Shown: one piece after another, positions 1 to 8,808 of the stretch
Layout of the letters: the number at the start of each line of letters is the position of its first letter
Numbering within the stretch: the first letter of the stretch is position 1
Assembly: GCA_024236375.1 (NCBI GenBank)
Contig: JACKKP010000005.1
Span: 1 to 64,000, forward strand
DNA length: 64,000 nt
Direction of reading: 5' to 3'
Origin: Rickettsiaceae bacterium
Lineage (GTDB): Bacteria > Pseudomonadota > Alphaproteobacteria > Rickettsiales > Rickettsiaceae
Position numbers and translations under genes: made by a program
Notes under the pieces: generated by a model
Databases searched by the model: none
What the model was told of the DNA's origin: nothing
What the model saw: only the letters and a program-made list of their open reading frames with translations

Positions 1-257
1 CTGAACTACATAAAAAAATGGTTCAATATATTAATGATTCTGGCATCAGTAAATTATTTTTAGTAGGTAATTTAATGACCGCTATTTCAGAATATATTGA
101 TCAAAAAATAGCAGTTTATAAGTTTGCGACTGTAGAAGAATTGCAAGATAAAATTTTGAGTTATCTACATGGAGGCGAATTAATTTTGATCAAAGGATCT
201 CGTAGTATAAAATTAGAGAACACAGCAATAGCTCTCGGTGTAGATTGTATTATATGA
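1..257 (+). CDS. murF: MurF, C-terminal fragment (UDP-MurNAc-tripeptide--D-Ala-D-Ala ligase)
   Basis: The reading frame is open from the window's left edge, so this is the 3' end of a longer gene. About 84 residues are visible. They end in the Mur-ligase C-terminal domain with the segment LIKGSRSIKLE, which matches the conserved MurF tail. MurF adds D-Ala-D-Ala to the UDP-MurNAc tripeptide in the cytoplasm. The stop codon overlaps the first ATG of mraY (ATGA), the usual dcw-cluster arrangement, and this supports the identification. The catalytic N-terminal and central domains lie outside the window. Confidence 0.85.
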   Translation, partial: ELHKKMVQYINDSGISKLFLVGNLMTAISEYIDQKIAVYKFATVEELQDKILSYLHGGELILIKGSRSIKLENTAIALGVDCII

Positions 258-1300
258 TAATGATAGCAGACAATATACTGATTTTTAGGTGTTTTATTAG
301 TTTATTTTTTAGCTTTTTTTTAAGCTTAATTCTAGTGCACAGAATTATACCAATATTACGTAATGTACAACAATCTGGTCAACCTATCAGGACTCTTGGG
401 CCAGAAACTCACTTTTCTAAAGCTGGTACTCCTACTATGGGAGGTGTAATAATAATTTTTTCTGTATCCTTGTCTACTATAATTTTTGCAGATCTAAGTA
501 ACCCCTATATATGGATTAGTTTATTTGTATTATTAAGTTTTTCTATGTTAGGATTTCTAGATGATTATAAAAAAATAACAAAAAATAATCATATTGGTAT
601 CACTCCGAAAGTAAAATTATTTTTTCAGCTTGCAGTCAGTATGATTGCTATATTACTTACAAATCATTATTTTAATTCAGACTTATCTACTAAGCTTTCT
701 ATTCCATTTTTTAAACACTATCTATTAGAAATTAGTTATCTATATTTTCCGTTCGCTATGATAGTGATTACTGGCTCTTCTAATGCAGTAAATCTGACTG
801 ATGGCGTTGATGGACTTGCTAGTAGCACTATTGCCATTGCAACATTAGCATTTGCAATAATAGCTTATATTGCCTCATCACCATTTGGAGCATCTTCACT
901 TAATATAATTTATACTCCTTTGACAACCGAAATGACTATATTGTGCAGCGCAATTATTGGTAGTTGCTTAGGCTTTTTATGGTTTAATTCTAATCCAGCT
1001 GAAATTTTCATGGGCGATACTAGCAGCCTTTCGCTTGGTGCAATGTTAGGCATTATCAGCATTATGACAAAACAGGAATTATTATTAGTCATTATTGGAG
1101 GGATATTTGTTATAGAAACTTTATCAGTTATAATTCAAGTATATTATTTTAAAAAAACTGCTGGTAAGAGATTTTTTCTTATGACACCAATCCATCATCA
1201 TTTTGAAAAAAAAGGCTGGACTGAGTCAAAAGTTCTGGTTCGTTTTTGTATCATATCATTTTTACTTGCACTTTTAGGATTATTCTCGATAATCTGCTAG
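254..1300 (+). CDS. mraY: MraY, phospho-MurNAc-pentapeptide translocase
   Basis: This integral membrane enzyme transfers phospho-MurNAc-pentapeptide to undecaprenyl phosphate, giving lipid I. Family motifs are present in order: GTPTMGG near the N-terminus, LGFLDDYKK, NLTDGVDGLAS, FMGDTSSLSLG and MTPIHHHFEKKGW near the C-terminus. The length, about 348 residues, is normal. I chose ATG 254 because it overlaps the murF stop (255-257); a TTG at 245 and an ATG at 260 are alternatives in the same frame. One oddity is that the usual GDVGSLALG stretch reads GDTSSLSLG here, although the catalytic Asp is kept. With murF, uppS and dapA it points to peptidoglycan synthesis. Confidence 0.95.
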   Translation: MIMIADNILIFRCFISLFFSFFLSLILVHRIIPILRNVQQSGQPIRTLGPETHFSKAGTPTMGGVIIIFSVSLSTIIFADLSNPYIWISLFVLLSFSMLGFLDDYKKITKNNHIGITPKVKLFFQLAVSMIAILLTNHYFNSDLSTKLSIPFFKHYLLEISYLYFPFAMIVITGSSNAVNLTDGVDGLASSTIAIATLAFAIIAYIASSPFGASSLNIIYTPLTTEMTILCSAIIGSCLGFLWFNSNPAEIFMGDTSSLSLGAMLGIISIMTKQELLLVIIGGIFVIETLSVIIQVYYFKKTAGKRFFLMTPIHHHFEKKGWTESKVLVRFCIISFLLALLGLFSIIC

Positions 1301-1336
1301 TAAATTCTTAATGAAATTTGCTAATAAGGTAATATA

Positions 1337-2014
1337 ATGCTTGGGAAAAATCCTCAAAGACCTGCAGCACTTGGCGATGGTACAAAATTATTCGTCAAAA
1401 ATATTTTTAAAACAATTCAAGGCGAAGGGCCCAATGTCGGTATGCCTTCTATATTTATAAGACTTGGTGGGTGTAATCTTGCTTGTAATTTTTGCGATAC
1501 TGAATTTGAAGATTACATTGAAATGAATACGCAGGATATCATTAATATAGCAGAAAATTTAAGTCTAAATCTTTATCAAGAGCGTTCTGTATCTTTGATA
1601 GTGATCACTGGTGGTGAACCATTTAGGCAAAATATCAGTATGTTATGCTCTGAGCTTATCAATAAAAATTTTCAAGTACAAATAGAAACTAATGGTACTT
1701 TATACCATGATATAGCTGAGGAAGTTGAAATTATTTGTTCACCAAAAATTAGAAACAATAAATATTACCCTCCTCATTCAAGGATATTACCGCGTATTAC
1801 AGCTTTTAAATTTCTAGTTTCAAGTAATATAGAAGGATATGGAGAAGTACCACAACTGGGGCAAAAAGAATTTAATATCCCCGTTTTTGTACAGCCCATA
1901 GACCAATATAATAATAAACAAAATAAAGCAAATGAAAGGCTAGCTATTGATATTGCAATTAATAATGGCTATCGTCTGTCATATCAGATACATAAAAAAT
2001 TGGAGATTGAATAA
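1337..2014 (+). CDS. queE: QueE, 7-carboxy-7-deazaguanine synthase
   Basis: This radical-SAM enzyme makes 7-carboxy-7-deazaguanine in the queuosine pathway. The cluster-binding cysteines form a CX3CX2C motif at C46, C50 and C53. They sit in GGCNLACNFCDTEF, directly after the family marker TIQGEGPNVG. The TGGEP glycine motif follows. At 225 residues the length is typical. The ATG at 1337 has an AAGG about 9 bases upstream. QueC begins two bases after the stop, so the pair is surely co-transcribed. Confidence 0.93.
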   Translation: MLGKNPQRPAALGDGTKLFVKNIFKTIQGEGPNVGMPSIFIRLGGCNLACNFCDTEFEDYIEMNTQDIINIAENLSLNLYQERSVSLIVITGGEPFRQNISMLCSELINKNFQVQIETNGTLYHDIAEEVEIICSPKIRNNKYYPPHSRILPRITAFKFLVSSNIEGYGEVPQLGQKEFNIPVFVQPIDQYNNKQNKANERLAIDIAINNGYRLSYQIHKKLEIE

Positions 2015-2015
2015 T

Positions 2016-2720
2016 ATGACCAAAAAAATTGTTTTATTAGTAAGTGGAGGTTTAGATTCTTCAACAGTACTTGCTATGCTTCATGCTGAGAATATAGGTG
2101 AGATATACGCATTAAGTTTCAATTATTCTCAAAATAATATAGTTGAAATTGAAAAAATCAAAAAATTTATCCAAAATTATCATGTGAAACATCACCAAGT
2201 AATTAATATTGATTTGTCACCTTTCCATACTTCATCATTGATCAATAAACAAAAACCTGTTCCTAAATATGGGGATGCACAACAACTTGGAAATGTAGTA
2301 CCCACTACTTATGTACCAGCACGCAATACTATATTTTTAAGTTATGCTTTAGGATATGCTGAAGTGATTGGAGCAAATGATATATATATTGGTGCACATA
2401 GCAATGATTGTGCTAATTATCCTGATTGTCGTTCGGAATATATTGAAAGTTTTGAGACTATGGCGAATTTGGCAACAAAACAAACGTCTGAAGGAAGCAA
2501 AATTCATATAAATGCACCTCTTTTAAAAATGACAAAAGCAGAAATAGTGAAACGTGGACTTGAGTTAGGTATAGATTACAGTAATACTATTTCTTGTTAC
2601 GACCCAAAAGATAGCTTATCTTGTGGGGAATGCCATGCCTGTTTAATTCGTCTTAGTGCTTTTGCAGCAAATAATCAAGCCGATCCAATCAAATATATCC
2701 GCAAAAACACTATTTTGTAG
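2016..2720 (+). CDS. queC: QueC, 7-cyano-7-deazaguanine (preQ0) synthase
   Basis: This ATP-dependent enzyme converts 7-carboxy-7-deazaguanine to preQ0, the step after QueE. It has a PP-loop SGGLDSS at residues 10-16. A zinc site follows at C194, C203, C206 and C209 in the CYDP...CGECHAC pattern. The frame is open further upstream into queE, but ATG 2016 follows the queE stop at 2012-2014 and gives the canonical MTKKIVLLVSGG start. It is 234 residues long. No other queuosine gene is seen in the window. Confidence 0.93.
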   Translation: MTKKIVLLVSGGLDSSTVLAMLHAENIGEIYALSFNYSQNNIVEIEKIKKFIQNYHVKHHQVINIDLSPFHTSSLINKQKPVPKYGDAQQLGNVVPTTYVPARNTIFLSYALGYAEVIGANDIYIGAHSNDCANYPDCRSEYIESFETMANLATKQTSEGSKIHINAPLLKMTKAEIVKRGLELGIDYSNTISCYDPKDSLSCGECHACLIRLSAFAANNQADPIKYIRKNTIL

Positions 2721-2783
2721 GAAATTTTTGTAATTATTATTCTTACAGGTTATTATATAAAAAACATTATTAATATAACATTG

Positions 2784-3341
2784 ATGAATTATACTATATT
2801 TTACCAATCATTTCCTAATATTGAGATAGATAAAAATTTGTTTCTTAGGAAAATAGTACCTGAGTTAGATTACAAATCTTATTACAAATATATGTCTTCA
2901 CCTAAAATGCAACAATTTTTAAGCAATGATCACATACCAAAAAATTTAGAAAGTGCTCTAGATGATTTAGTATATTGGTACAAATTATTTGTTGAGAAAA
3001 GAAGTATTTACTGGGCAATTACAGATAAAAACGATCAAATGATTGGTACTGGTGGTTTTAATCATATATCCTTTAAAAATGCGCGAGCAGAAATTAGTTA
3101 TGACCTAGACCCGGATTATTGGGGTATGGGCTATATGTCTAAAAGTCTTAATACCATTCTGGAGTTTGCTAAAAACCAACTTGAACTAGTCAGAGTGCAA
3201 GCCACTGTTGCTACTGATAATCATAGATCAATTAAATTATTGGAAAGATGCGGATTAATACAAGAAGGTATTCTAAAAAAATATGAAATTGTTGCCGGGC
3301 AACATAAAGACTATTTTATGTATTCTAAAATATTTACTTAA
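2784..3341 (+). CDS. GNAT-family N-acetyltransferase (RimJ/RimL-like)
   Basis: The protein has 185 residues and the GNAT fold of the RimJ/RimL subgroup. The core acetyl-CoA region reads YWGMGYMSKSL, corresponding to the R/QxxGxG/A loop. It is followed by the typical tail VQATVATDNHRSIKLLERCGLIQEG and a closing aromatic strand. This group acetylates ribosomal protein N-termini or small molecules, and the substrate cannot be read from sequence. A TTG at 2781 precedes the ATG; I prefer the ATG. It sits 63 bases after queC and 15 bases before the DUF2608 gene. Confidence 0.8.
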   Translation: MNYTIFYQSFPNIEIDKNLFLRKIVPELDYKSYYKYMSSPKMQQFLSNDHIPKNLESALDDLVYWYKLFVEKRSIYWAITDKNDQMIGTGGFNHISFKNARAEISYDLDPDYWGMGYMSKSLNTILEFAKNQLELVRVQATVATDNHRSIKLLERCGLIQEGILKKYEIVAGQHKDYFMYSKIFT

Positions 3342-3356
3342 ATATAAGGGACAATC

Positions 3357-4175
3357 ATGTTTAAAAAATTACTATTTATAACGCTAATTATTTTTTTACC
3401 AATGGGCACTTTTGCACAAATTATTGAATTACACAAAGCTCAAGATCTTTTAAAATATACAGAAAATTTGGGCCCAAATGATTTAGTATCATTCGACGTT
3501 AAAAATGTTTTATTTGTCCCAGAAGATCTGATTTATAATCCTGCCTATAAGGAAGAGATGAAAAAATATTGGCAGCAATTGGAGCAAGAACTTGGCAAGG
3601 AGGAAACTGATTTATTAAATAGTATCATGTTATTATCTTATAAGTCAGTATTAGTAGATAATAATATGCCATCAGTAATCAAAGCTCTTCAGGCAAAAAA
3701 AATTAAAGTAATTGCATTAACCTCTGGCCATACTGGTCAATTTTGCCATATTGAAAGCTTAGAAGCATTAAGAATTAAACGACTAAAAGAATTAGATATA
3801 GATTTTAGCACTAGCTTTCCTAATCTTGGAACAATAGAATTATTAGGTAAGAATGGCGAAATCAGCTTTATCTTCTCAGAAGGGGTATTATTTGCGTCAA
3901 GAAGTCCTAAAGGAGAAGTAATAGAAATATTTTTAGATAAAATAAATTTCCATCCTCGTAAAATCATTCATGTTGATAATTCTATGCATAAATTAGAGAC
4001 TATGCAAAAATTTTGTGAATCACATAATATAGATTTTTTAGGAATTCATTTCACACATATTTATAAAAACATACCACCATTAAATAAAAAAATTACTGAT
4101 AAAAAATTTGATTTATTGAAAACGCAAAAAATATGGCTTAGTGACGAAGAAGTGATTAAATTAATTGGCAAATAA
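3357..4175 (+). CDS. Exported DUF2608 (HAD-like) protein
   Basis: This 272-residue protein has a clear N-terminal signal peptide, a KK start then a hydrophobic run ending near TFAQ at residue 21. The rest resembles DUF2608, a HAD-like group known from Legionella, Rickettsiales and relatives. HAD motif I would be FDVKNVL, where the first Asp is present but the second catalytic Asp (DxD) is replaced. An ALTSG segment fits motif II, and HVDNSM fits motif III. Export plus the incomplete motif I suggest a periplasmic or secreted protein whose phosphatase activity is doubtful. No function is established. Confidence 0.65.
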   Translation: MFKKLLFITLIIFLPMGTFAQIIELHKAQDLLKYTENLGPNDLVSFDVKNVLFVPEDLIYNPAYKEEMKKYWQQLEQELGKEETDLLNSIMLLSYKSVLVDNNMPSVIKALQAKKIKVIALTSGHTGQFCHIESLEALRIKRLKELDIDFSTSFPNLGTIELLGKNGEISFIFSEGVLFASRSPKGEVIEIFLDKINFHPRKIIHVDNSMHKLETMQKFCESHNIDFLGIHFTHIYKNIPPLNKKITDKKFDLLKTQKIWLSDEEVIKLIGK

Positions 4176-4269
4176 GCGAGCTATATTCAGATATTAATAT
4201 TTGAGTGAAAGTAATGAACTGACTCTATATATAAAAAAGAACGATATCCACACATGTCAATGTCATTAA

Positions 4270-4932
4270 CTATGATTTATATTCGGTGATTATTTTTTTG
4301 ATCAAAGGTATAGTAATTTTCTGCTTATTTTCTAACGAATAATTATTAATATGAGACAATATTTGATTAAGCAGATCAAACCTTCTAGGCAAATATTGTA
4401 AAAGATAATTGACGACTGGTGTTGGAATTTTTACAAAATGATCCGAAAAAAACTTGAAAATTAATATTTTAATTAAATGATCATCTGGATAAGTTATTGA
4501 GATAGAATTTGTAGATTTGAGCCTTGAACTAAGGTCAGACAGCTGAATTTCTGGTATATTCACGCATGTAATAAGTAAATATTTTTTACATTCATTCAGT
4601 ATATTAAAATTATATAGGATATTTTTCTCATCTTGGATAAAATCTATATCTTCTAGTATAAAATTTTCACATTGTTCTAATTCATCATTAGTTATTTTCT
4701 GAGTGATATCAATAAATTTTGCTCCAGACATCAAAGACCAAATATATACTAGAAAGCTTTTTCCTGAGGAAGGAGGACCTCTCAGTATTAATGTTCTGTC
4801 ATAAGGCTCAACACCCCACACATCATTTGGCCAATTTTCTATAATTTGATAAGCAATTTTATTTGCTTCTGACACAATAAAATCTGATTTCTCATAATTA
4901 TTTTTATTAAGCTCAAAAATAGTTTGTTTCAT
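4270..4932 (-). CDS. HdaA/DnaA-like AAA+ ATPase
   Basis: This 220-residue protein resembles the DnaA AAA+ domain without the DNA-binding domain IV, the architecture of Hda/HdaA. The Walker A motif GPPSSGKS is at residues 52-59 and Walker B FILEDID at 91-97. A sensor-like SRLKS segment follows near residue 137. In alphaproteobacteria HdaA promotes inactivation of ATP-bound DnaA together with the sliding clamp. The gene starts 7 bases after the rph stop on the same strand, so the two are likely co-transcribed. A plain DnaA-paralogue ATPase with another role remains possible. Confidence 0.7.
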   Translation of the reverse strand: MKQTIFELNKNNYEKSDFIVSEANKIAYQIIENWPNDVWGVEPYDRTLILRGPPSSGKSFLVYIWSLMSGAKFIDITQKITNDELEQCENFILEDIDFIQDEKNILYNFNILNECKKYLLITCVNIPEIQLSDLSSRLKSTNSISITYPDDHLIKILIFKFFSDHFVKIPTPVVNYLLQYLPRRFDLLNQILSHINNYSLENKQKITIPLIKKIITEYKS

Positions 4933-4939
4933 GAATATC

Positions 4940-5662
4940 TCAAAAATCCATCAATATTTTATTTTGTAATTTAAATAATTCAGCAGCTGCTGATGTGGAT
5001 AATTTGAGCATAGAATTTAATTCGTCTGGGAGAAAAGCAGCTTTTTCCCCTGTTGCTTGCACCTCCAGCAACTTCCCTGCTCCATTAAATACAAAATTCG
5101 CATCTACTTCAGCTGTACTATCCTCAACATAATCAAGGTCTATGAAAGCTTGGCCTTGTACTATACCACAAGAAACAGCCGCAATTTGATTAGTAAGTGG
5201 ATTATGTTTTAGTATTTTTTTATCCATGGCTTTACGGACAGCTAAATGCATTGCTACATATCCTCCCGTAATCGCTGCAGTCCTAGTGCCACCATCAGCG
5301 GATATAACATCACAATCAACGATAATTTGGCGTGGACCTAATTTTTCTAAATTCACTGCACCTCTGAGAGATCTACCAATTAACCGTTGTATTTCTATAG
5401 TTCTGCCCGTTTGTTTGCCGTAAGTTGCTTCTCTTTGAACACGAGAAACAGTTGAAGCTGGCAACATAGAATATTCTGCTGTAAGCCATCCTGTACCAGT
5501 ATTTTTTACAAATCTTGGTACCGCCTCATCAATAGTTGCTGTACAAATTACTTGCGTATTACCAAATTTTATCAAACAAGAACCCATAGCATTAGCGATA
5601 ATATCTTTCTCGATAGACACCTCTCTAAACTGATTAAATTTCCTGTTATTAGATCTTATCAT
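4940..5662 (-). CDS. rph: Ribonuclease PH
   Basis: RNase PH is a phosphorolytic 3'-5' exoribonuclease that trims tRNA 3' ends. The 240-residue sequence has the family's N-terminal NTGTGWLTAEYSMLP segment and the GRTIEIQRLIGRSLR phosphate/RNA-binding stretch. It also has the DCDVISADGGTRTAAITGG core and the LDYVEDSTAEVDANFV motif. The start is ATG 5662. It is divergent from grpE across 84 bases, an arrangement common in alphaproteobacteria. It lies directly upstream of the HdaA-like gene. Confidence 0.95.
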   Translation of the reverse strand: MIRSNNRKFNQFREVSIEKDIIANAMGSCLIKFGNTQVICTATIDEAVPRFVKNTGTGWLTAEYSMLPASTVSRVQREATYGKQTGRTIEIQRLIGRSLRGAVNLEKLGPRQIIVDCDVISADGGTRTAAITGGYVAMHLAVRKAMDKKILKHNPLTNQIAAVSCGIVQGQAFIDLDYVEDSTAEVDANFVFNGAGKLLEVQATGEKAAFLPDELNSMLKLSTSAAAELFKLQNKILMDF

Positions 5663-5672
5663 CTCTTAGCCC

Positions 5673-5700
5673 TTGAATTATAAACATTTATAACTATATT
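5673..5700 (+). promoter_or_regulatory. Candidate promoter of grpE
   Basis: TTGAAT (5673-5678), a 16-base spacer and TATATT (5695-5700) lie about 46 bases upstream of the grpE ATG. The CTTGAA element would also suit a heat-shock sigma -35, but no convincing matching -10 box is visible. Weak evidence. Confidence 0.3.
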
Positions 5701-5720
5701 TACTTTATAAATCTTTGCAA
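5693..5720 (-). promoter_or_regulatory. Candidate sigma-70 promoter of rph
   Basis: On the minus strand TTGCAA (5720-5715) is followed after 16 bases by TATAGT (5698-5693), about 30 bases upstream of the rph ATG. It overlaps a possible opposite-strand grpE promoter. The match is by eye only and the region is AT-rich. Confidence 0.35.
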
Positions 5721-5746
5721 GCTTAACCAGATAAAATATTAATATT

Positions 5747-6298
5747 ATGGACAACAATAAAGAAGAATTCGCTGAAAAATTACCGCAAGAAGATGAGCAA
5801 AAAGAGCACATCCCAAATGAAGAAGCATCTAATGATTCTAACCAAAAAATTGAAGAGTTAGTGAAAGAAAATCAAGAACTAAAAGACAAATTACTGCGTC
5901 AGATTGCTGAAACTGAAAATGTCCGAGTTCGTAACCTGAAGACCCTAAAAGAAGCAAGAGATTATGCTGTCACCGAATTTGCCAAAGATATGGTGATAGT
6001 AATGGATAATTTATCCAGAGCTTTAGAGCATATCCCAGAAGAAATGGATGAATTAGTGACAAACATTGTGCAAGGAATAAAAATGACCCATAACTCCTTG
6101 GAAAACACATTTAAAAAACATGGCATTGATATAATTGCACCTAAATCAGGAGATAAATTTGATTACACACAACATCATGCAATATCACAGCAACAAATTG
6201 AGGGTAGCGACCCTGATCTAATAGTTGAAGTAATGCAGTGTGGGTACCAAATCAAAGATAGATTATTACGTCCTGCCTCAGTTGTGGTATCAAAGTAA
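5747..6298 (+). CDS. grpE: GrpE, DnaK nucleotide-exchange factor
   Basis: GrpE releases ADP from DnaK in the chaperone cycle. The 183-residue protein starts with an acidic, disordered region of about 50 residues. A coiled coil follows (EELVKENQELKDKLLRQIAE), then the GrpE core with VIVMDNLSRALEHIP. The C-terminal beta domain carries the signature HHAISQQ...VMQCGYQIKDRLLRPASVVVSK. The length is typical. It is divergent from rph, with no other chaperone gene nearby. Confidence 0.95.
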   Translation: MDNNKEEFAEKLPQEDEQKEHIPNEEASNDSNQKIEELVKENQELKDKLLRQIAETENVRVRNLKTLKEARDYAVTEFAKDMVIVMDNLSRALEHIPEEMDELVTNIVQGIKMTHNSLENTFKKHGIDIIAPKSGDKFDYTQHHAISQQQIEGSDPDLIVEVMQCGYQIKDRLLRPASVVVSK

Positions 6299-6468
6299 TA
6301 TTTTCTGTGCACTACTAATTGTTATAATTACCATATCGCTCTATTTCATTGAGTAAAGAACAAGTATTATTTGTTTCTGCGAGCATGATATGAGAAATAG
6401 TACATAATTTTGTCCTTTGCCACGAATCCTAATTTGTTGTTATATACAAGATCTAATCTTATTCAAAA

Positions 6469-6504
6469 AAAAGCAGCCAAGGAGAACACACCTGGGCTGC
6501 TTTT
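6469..6504 (-). terminator. Rho-independent terminator of the 537-residue orphan gene
   Basis: A perfect 10-bp stem pairs 6469-6478 with 6495-6504 (GGCTGCTTTT), with a 16-base loop. Read on the minus strand it is followed by a run of eight T, so it terminates the gene ending at 6521. On the plus strand only four T follow. Confidence 0.85.
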
Positions 6505-6520
6505 GGATAATTAATTATTA

Positions 6521-8134
6521 TTAGTGGTTTATGCTTGTGCCTCCTGGATGTTTTGCTGCTTCCGCTTTTCTTTTATTTTCTTTCTCAAGCCAGTTGCTAT
6601 GTTTTATTATAGTTTTTGCCTTTTGTTGATTTCGCCTTTTTTCTTTTACTTGGTTGAAGTCTTTGTTCCACTCTGTCCCTTTTTCAGGTTTTGACTTCTC
6701 ATAACGTACCTTCACAACTCGTTTTGATTTTGTCACTGCACTAAATGTCTGTTTCATTGGTGTCCACGCTGCCTGTCGTATTGCGTTGACCACCCCGAAA
6801 GCAACTCCTGTTAAGCGAGCTGCAGCTTGTGTTGGAAGATATGATGATAAAGCGTCTCTTTGCTTATATAATTCTATTGCCTGGTCTAAAGCCTGAATAT
6901 GTACATTGATACATTCTTTTGCTTGATTCTCCAGTCCTGCTATAGCTGCTATATCATTGTTCTGCAGCATGGATATAGCGTTTATCTCATCCCCAGACAG
7001 TCCTTTTATAGCTTTTCTCTCATCGCCCCCCAGGCCGCGTATATTGTTTATTTGATCTATACAATCTACTGCTACAAATAGCTTTAATAGTGCAGATACT
7101 CCTTGTGCTTTAGAAGCAATATTTTTGTTCGGATTGAGCGTTGGGTTTAAATAAGAATTGATTATGCCCTGTATAACTTTAGGGTAGCCATCCTGCTGCA
7201 TCGGCGCATTTATTGCGTTATTTAATTGCTTATCAATACCTTGAGAGATTTTATTTAGATTCTTTGCTACACCTTTCACCGTGTTCATTCCAGTTTTCAA
7301 ACCGCTGTTAAACCCTTCTTTCAAGCCTTTCCCAGCTCCCTTCAGTGCTGCTTGGCATATTACATCTAGTGCTGCATATTCCAACATAGCCATTAAAATA
7401 TTTGTTATTGAGTAAGCCCAATTGTTTGTATTAGTCAAGCTGCTCGCGATATTATCACTCAGCTTTTTATAACTATATAATCTGTCATCATCATTTTTCA
7501 CTTTTGATAAAGCTTGCCAGATCTTCTTAGCATCTTTTATTTGCTTAGACATTAATTGTAACTGATCCGGAGAATAAATATTAATGTAATCAGGAGCAAC
7601 GTATGGCCACTCTCTTTTATAAAGAGAATAGTTTTCTTTGATAGGTACATATAAATCTTCTAAGAAATTTATATCTTGGAATAATTTATTATTATCATAA
7701 GCTGCATAAAACTGCTTGTCACGTACTTTGCTGACGCCCCGGTTTATCTCATTCGTTGTTAGTACAATACTCTTTTGTAAATCTTCTATATCTTGCAGCA
7801 TTTCGTTGATTAAGGGTATATGATTACGGAATATATTATTATTACTCTTCTGTTTATATTCTGTTATTTTCTCTAAATTATTCGATAAAGCCTTTTTTAG
7901 ATCATTATACCACTCATTGACTTCCTGTGCTATCTTTAGTTCTGTATTATGCTTTTCTTTAATTATCTCTTTTATCGTATTTGGATCTTTGTTTTGCTCC
8001 TCTATAACCTTAGCAGCAGCTTCTGTGACTATGTTATCTATGTTAACTTCTAGCACTGCATAGTCTGGTAAGCCAGCTGCGGTGGTCTCATTATCAGTTG
8101 CAATGGTTTGATCGTTAGAATAATTTTTACCCAT
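6521..8134 (-). CDS. Orphan 537-residue protein, possible effector
   Basis: I do not recognise a family. The N-terminal 230 residues are charged and helical, probably coiled coil. A more hydrophobic, small-residue stretch follows (about 240-300, rich in Ala and Gly, GAGKGLKEGFNSGLKTG). Around residues 366-410 is a short tandem repeat of period 11: IRGLGGDERKA, IKGLSGDEINA, ISMLQNNDIAA, IAGLENQAKEC. The last 80 residues are strongly basic. No signal peptide is seen. The start ATG has AAGAGG about 7 bases upstream, and the gene has its own strong terminator. Its G+C looks higher than its neighbours. This is consistent with an acquired gene or secreted effector, but that is inference. Confidence 0.75.
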   Translation of the reverse strand: MGKNYSNDQTIATDNETTAAGLPDYAVLEVNIDNIVTEAAAKVIEEQNKDPNTIKEIIKEKHNTELKIAQEVNEWYNDLKKALSNNLEKITEYKQKSNNNIFRNHIPLINEMLQDIEDLQKSIVLTTNEINRGVSKVRDKQFYAAYDNNKLFQDINFLEDLYVPIKENYSLYKREWPYVAPDYINIYSPDQLQLMSKQIKDAKKIWQALSKVKNDDDRLYSYKKLSDNIASSLTNTNNWAYSITNILMAMLEYAALDVICQAALKGAGKGLKEGFNSGLKTGMNTVKGVAKNLNKISQGIDKQLNNAINAPMQQDGYPKVIQGIINSYLNPTLNPNKNIASKAQGVSALLKLFVAVDCIDQINNIRGLGGDERKAIKGLSGDEINAISMLQNNDIAAIAGLENQAKECINVHIQALDQAIELYKQRDALSSYLPTQAAARLTGVAFGVVNAIRQAAWTPMKQTFSAVTKSKRVVKVRYEKSKPEKGTEWNKDFNQVKEKRRNQQKAKTIIKHSNWLEKENKRKAEAAKHPGGTSINH

Positions 8135-8331
8135 AATTACCTCTTAAATAAATGTTAAATTACATAAGTAAATCTTAATCTATATAGATATATAATATAA
8201 ACGTTAATTTATTGTTGACTCGTTATTTGTTGCTTATTATATCAAATTTATCACTTATTCATAAATCCTTTCTTGTTATTTTCTTGCTGTTATGAGTTTT
8301 CTTCACTATTATACTTAAAAAATCATTCATT

Positions 8332-8808
8332 ATGATCATTCAGACATTAAAAGAATTTTGCCAAATATTAGCTTGCGGTAAAAGATTAATTGCTATTGAT
8401 TATGGTAGCAAAAAACTAGGTATTGCAATTTCTGACCCAGGCCTGAATATGGCACTACCAATGAAAGAAATTAATGAAACAAATGACCAACAAAAAATTG
8501 TTCAAATACTTACAATATTCAAAACAAATTTGGTAAGTGCAATAGTCATTGGCTTGCCGATTAATATGGATGGAAGTTTTAGCGTCCAAACTGAGGTTGT
8601 TTTAAAATTTGCTGATAAATTAGCAGTAAAAACAAACTTGCCAATATTTTTACAAGATGAAAGGCTTACCACAAGGGCAGCTGATAATTTACTCAAAATA
8701 GGTGGTTTAAAACGAAAAGAACGCAATGCACGAGATGACTCTGTTGCTGCATGTTTAATATTGCACACTGTACTGTCTTATTATAATAAAAATAAGCCTA
8801 TTTTATAA
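8332..8808 (+). CDS. ruvX: RuvX/YqgF, pre-16S rRNA nuclease
   Basis: This 158-residue RNase H-like protein belongs to the YqgF/RuvX family implicated in maturing the 5' end of 16S rRNA. It has AIDYGSKKLGIAISDP (first catalytic Asp), the IVIGLPINMDGS strand, FLQDERLTT, and the final RDDSVAACLIL acidic motif. The ATG at 8332 leaves about 18 residues ahead of the usual family start, so the true N-terminus may be shorter. It is a single gene between an orphan gene (-) and a gene-poor gap. Confidence 0.9.
   Translation: MIIQTLKEFCQILACGKRLIAIDYGSKKLGIAISDPGLNMALPMKEINETNDQQKIVQILTIFKTNLVSAIVIGLPINMDGSFSVQTEVVLKFADKLAVKTNLPIFLQDERLTTRAADNLLKIGGLKRKERNARDDSVAACLILHTVLSYYNKNKPIL

Noticed and set aside
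8135..8331. Riboswitch or regulatory RNA upstream of ruvX
   Set aside because: The region is simple AT-rich sequence with no conserved stem pattern that I can name.
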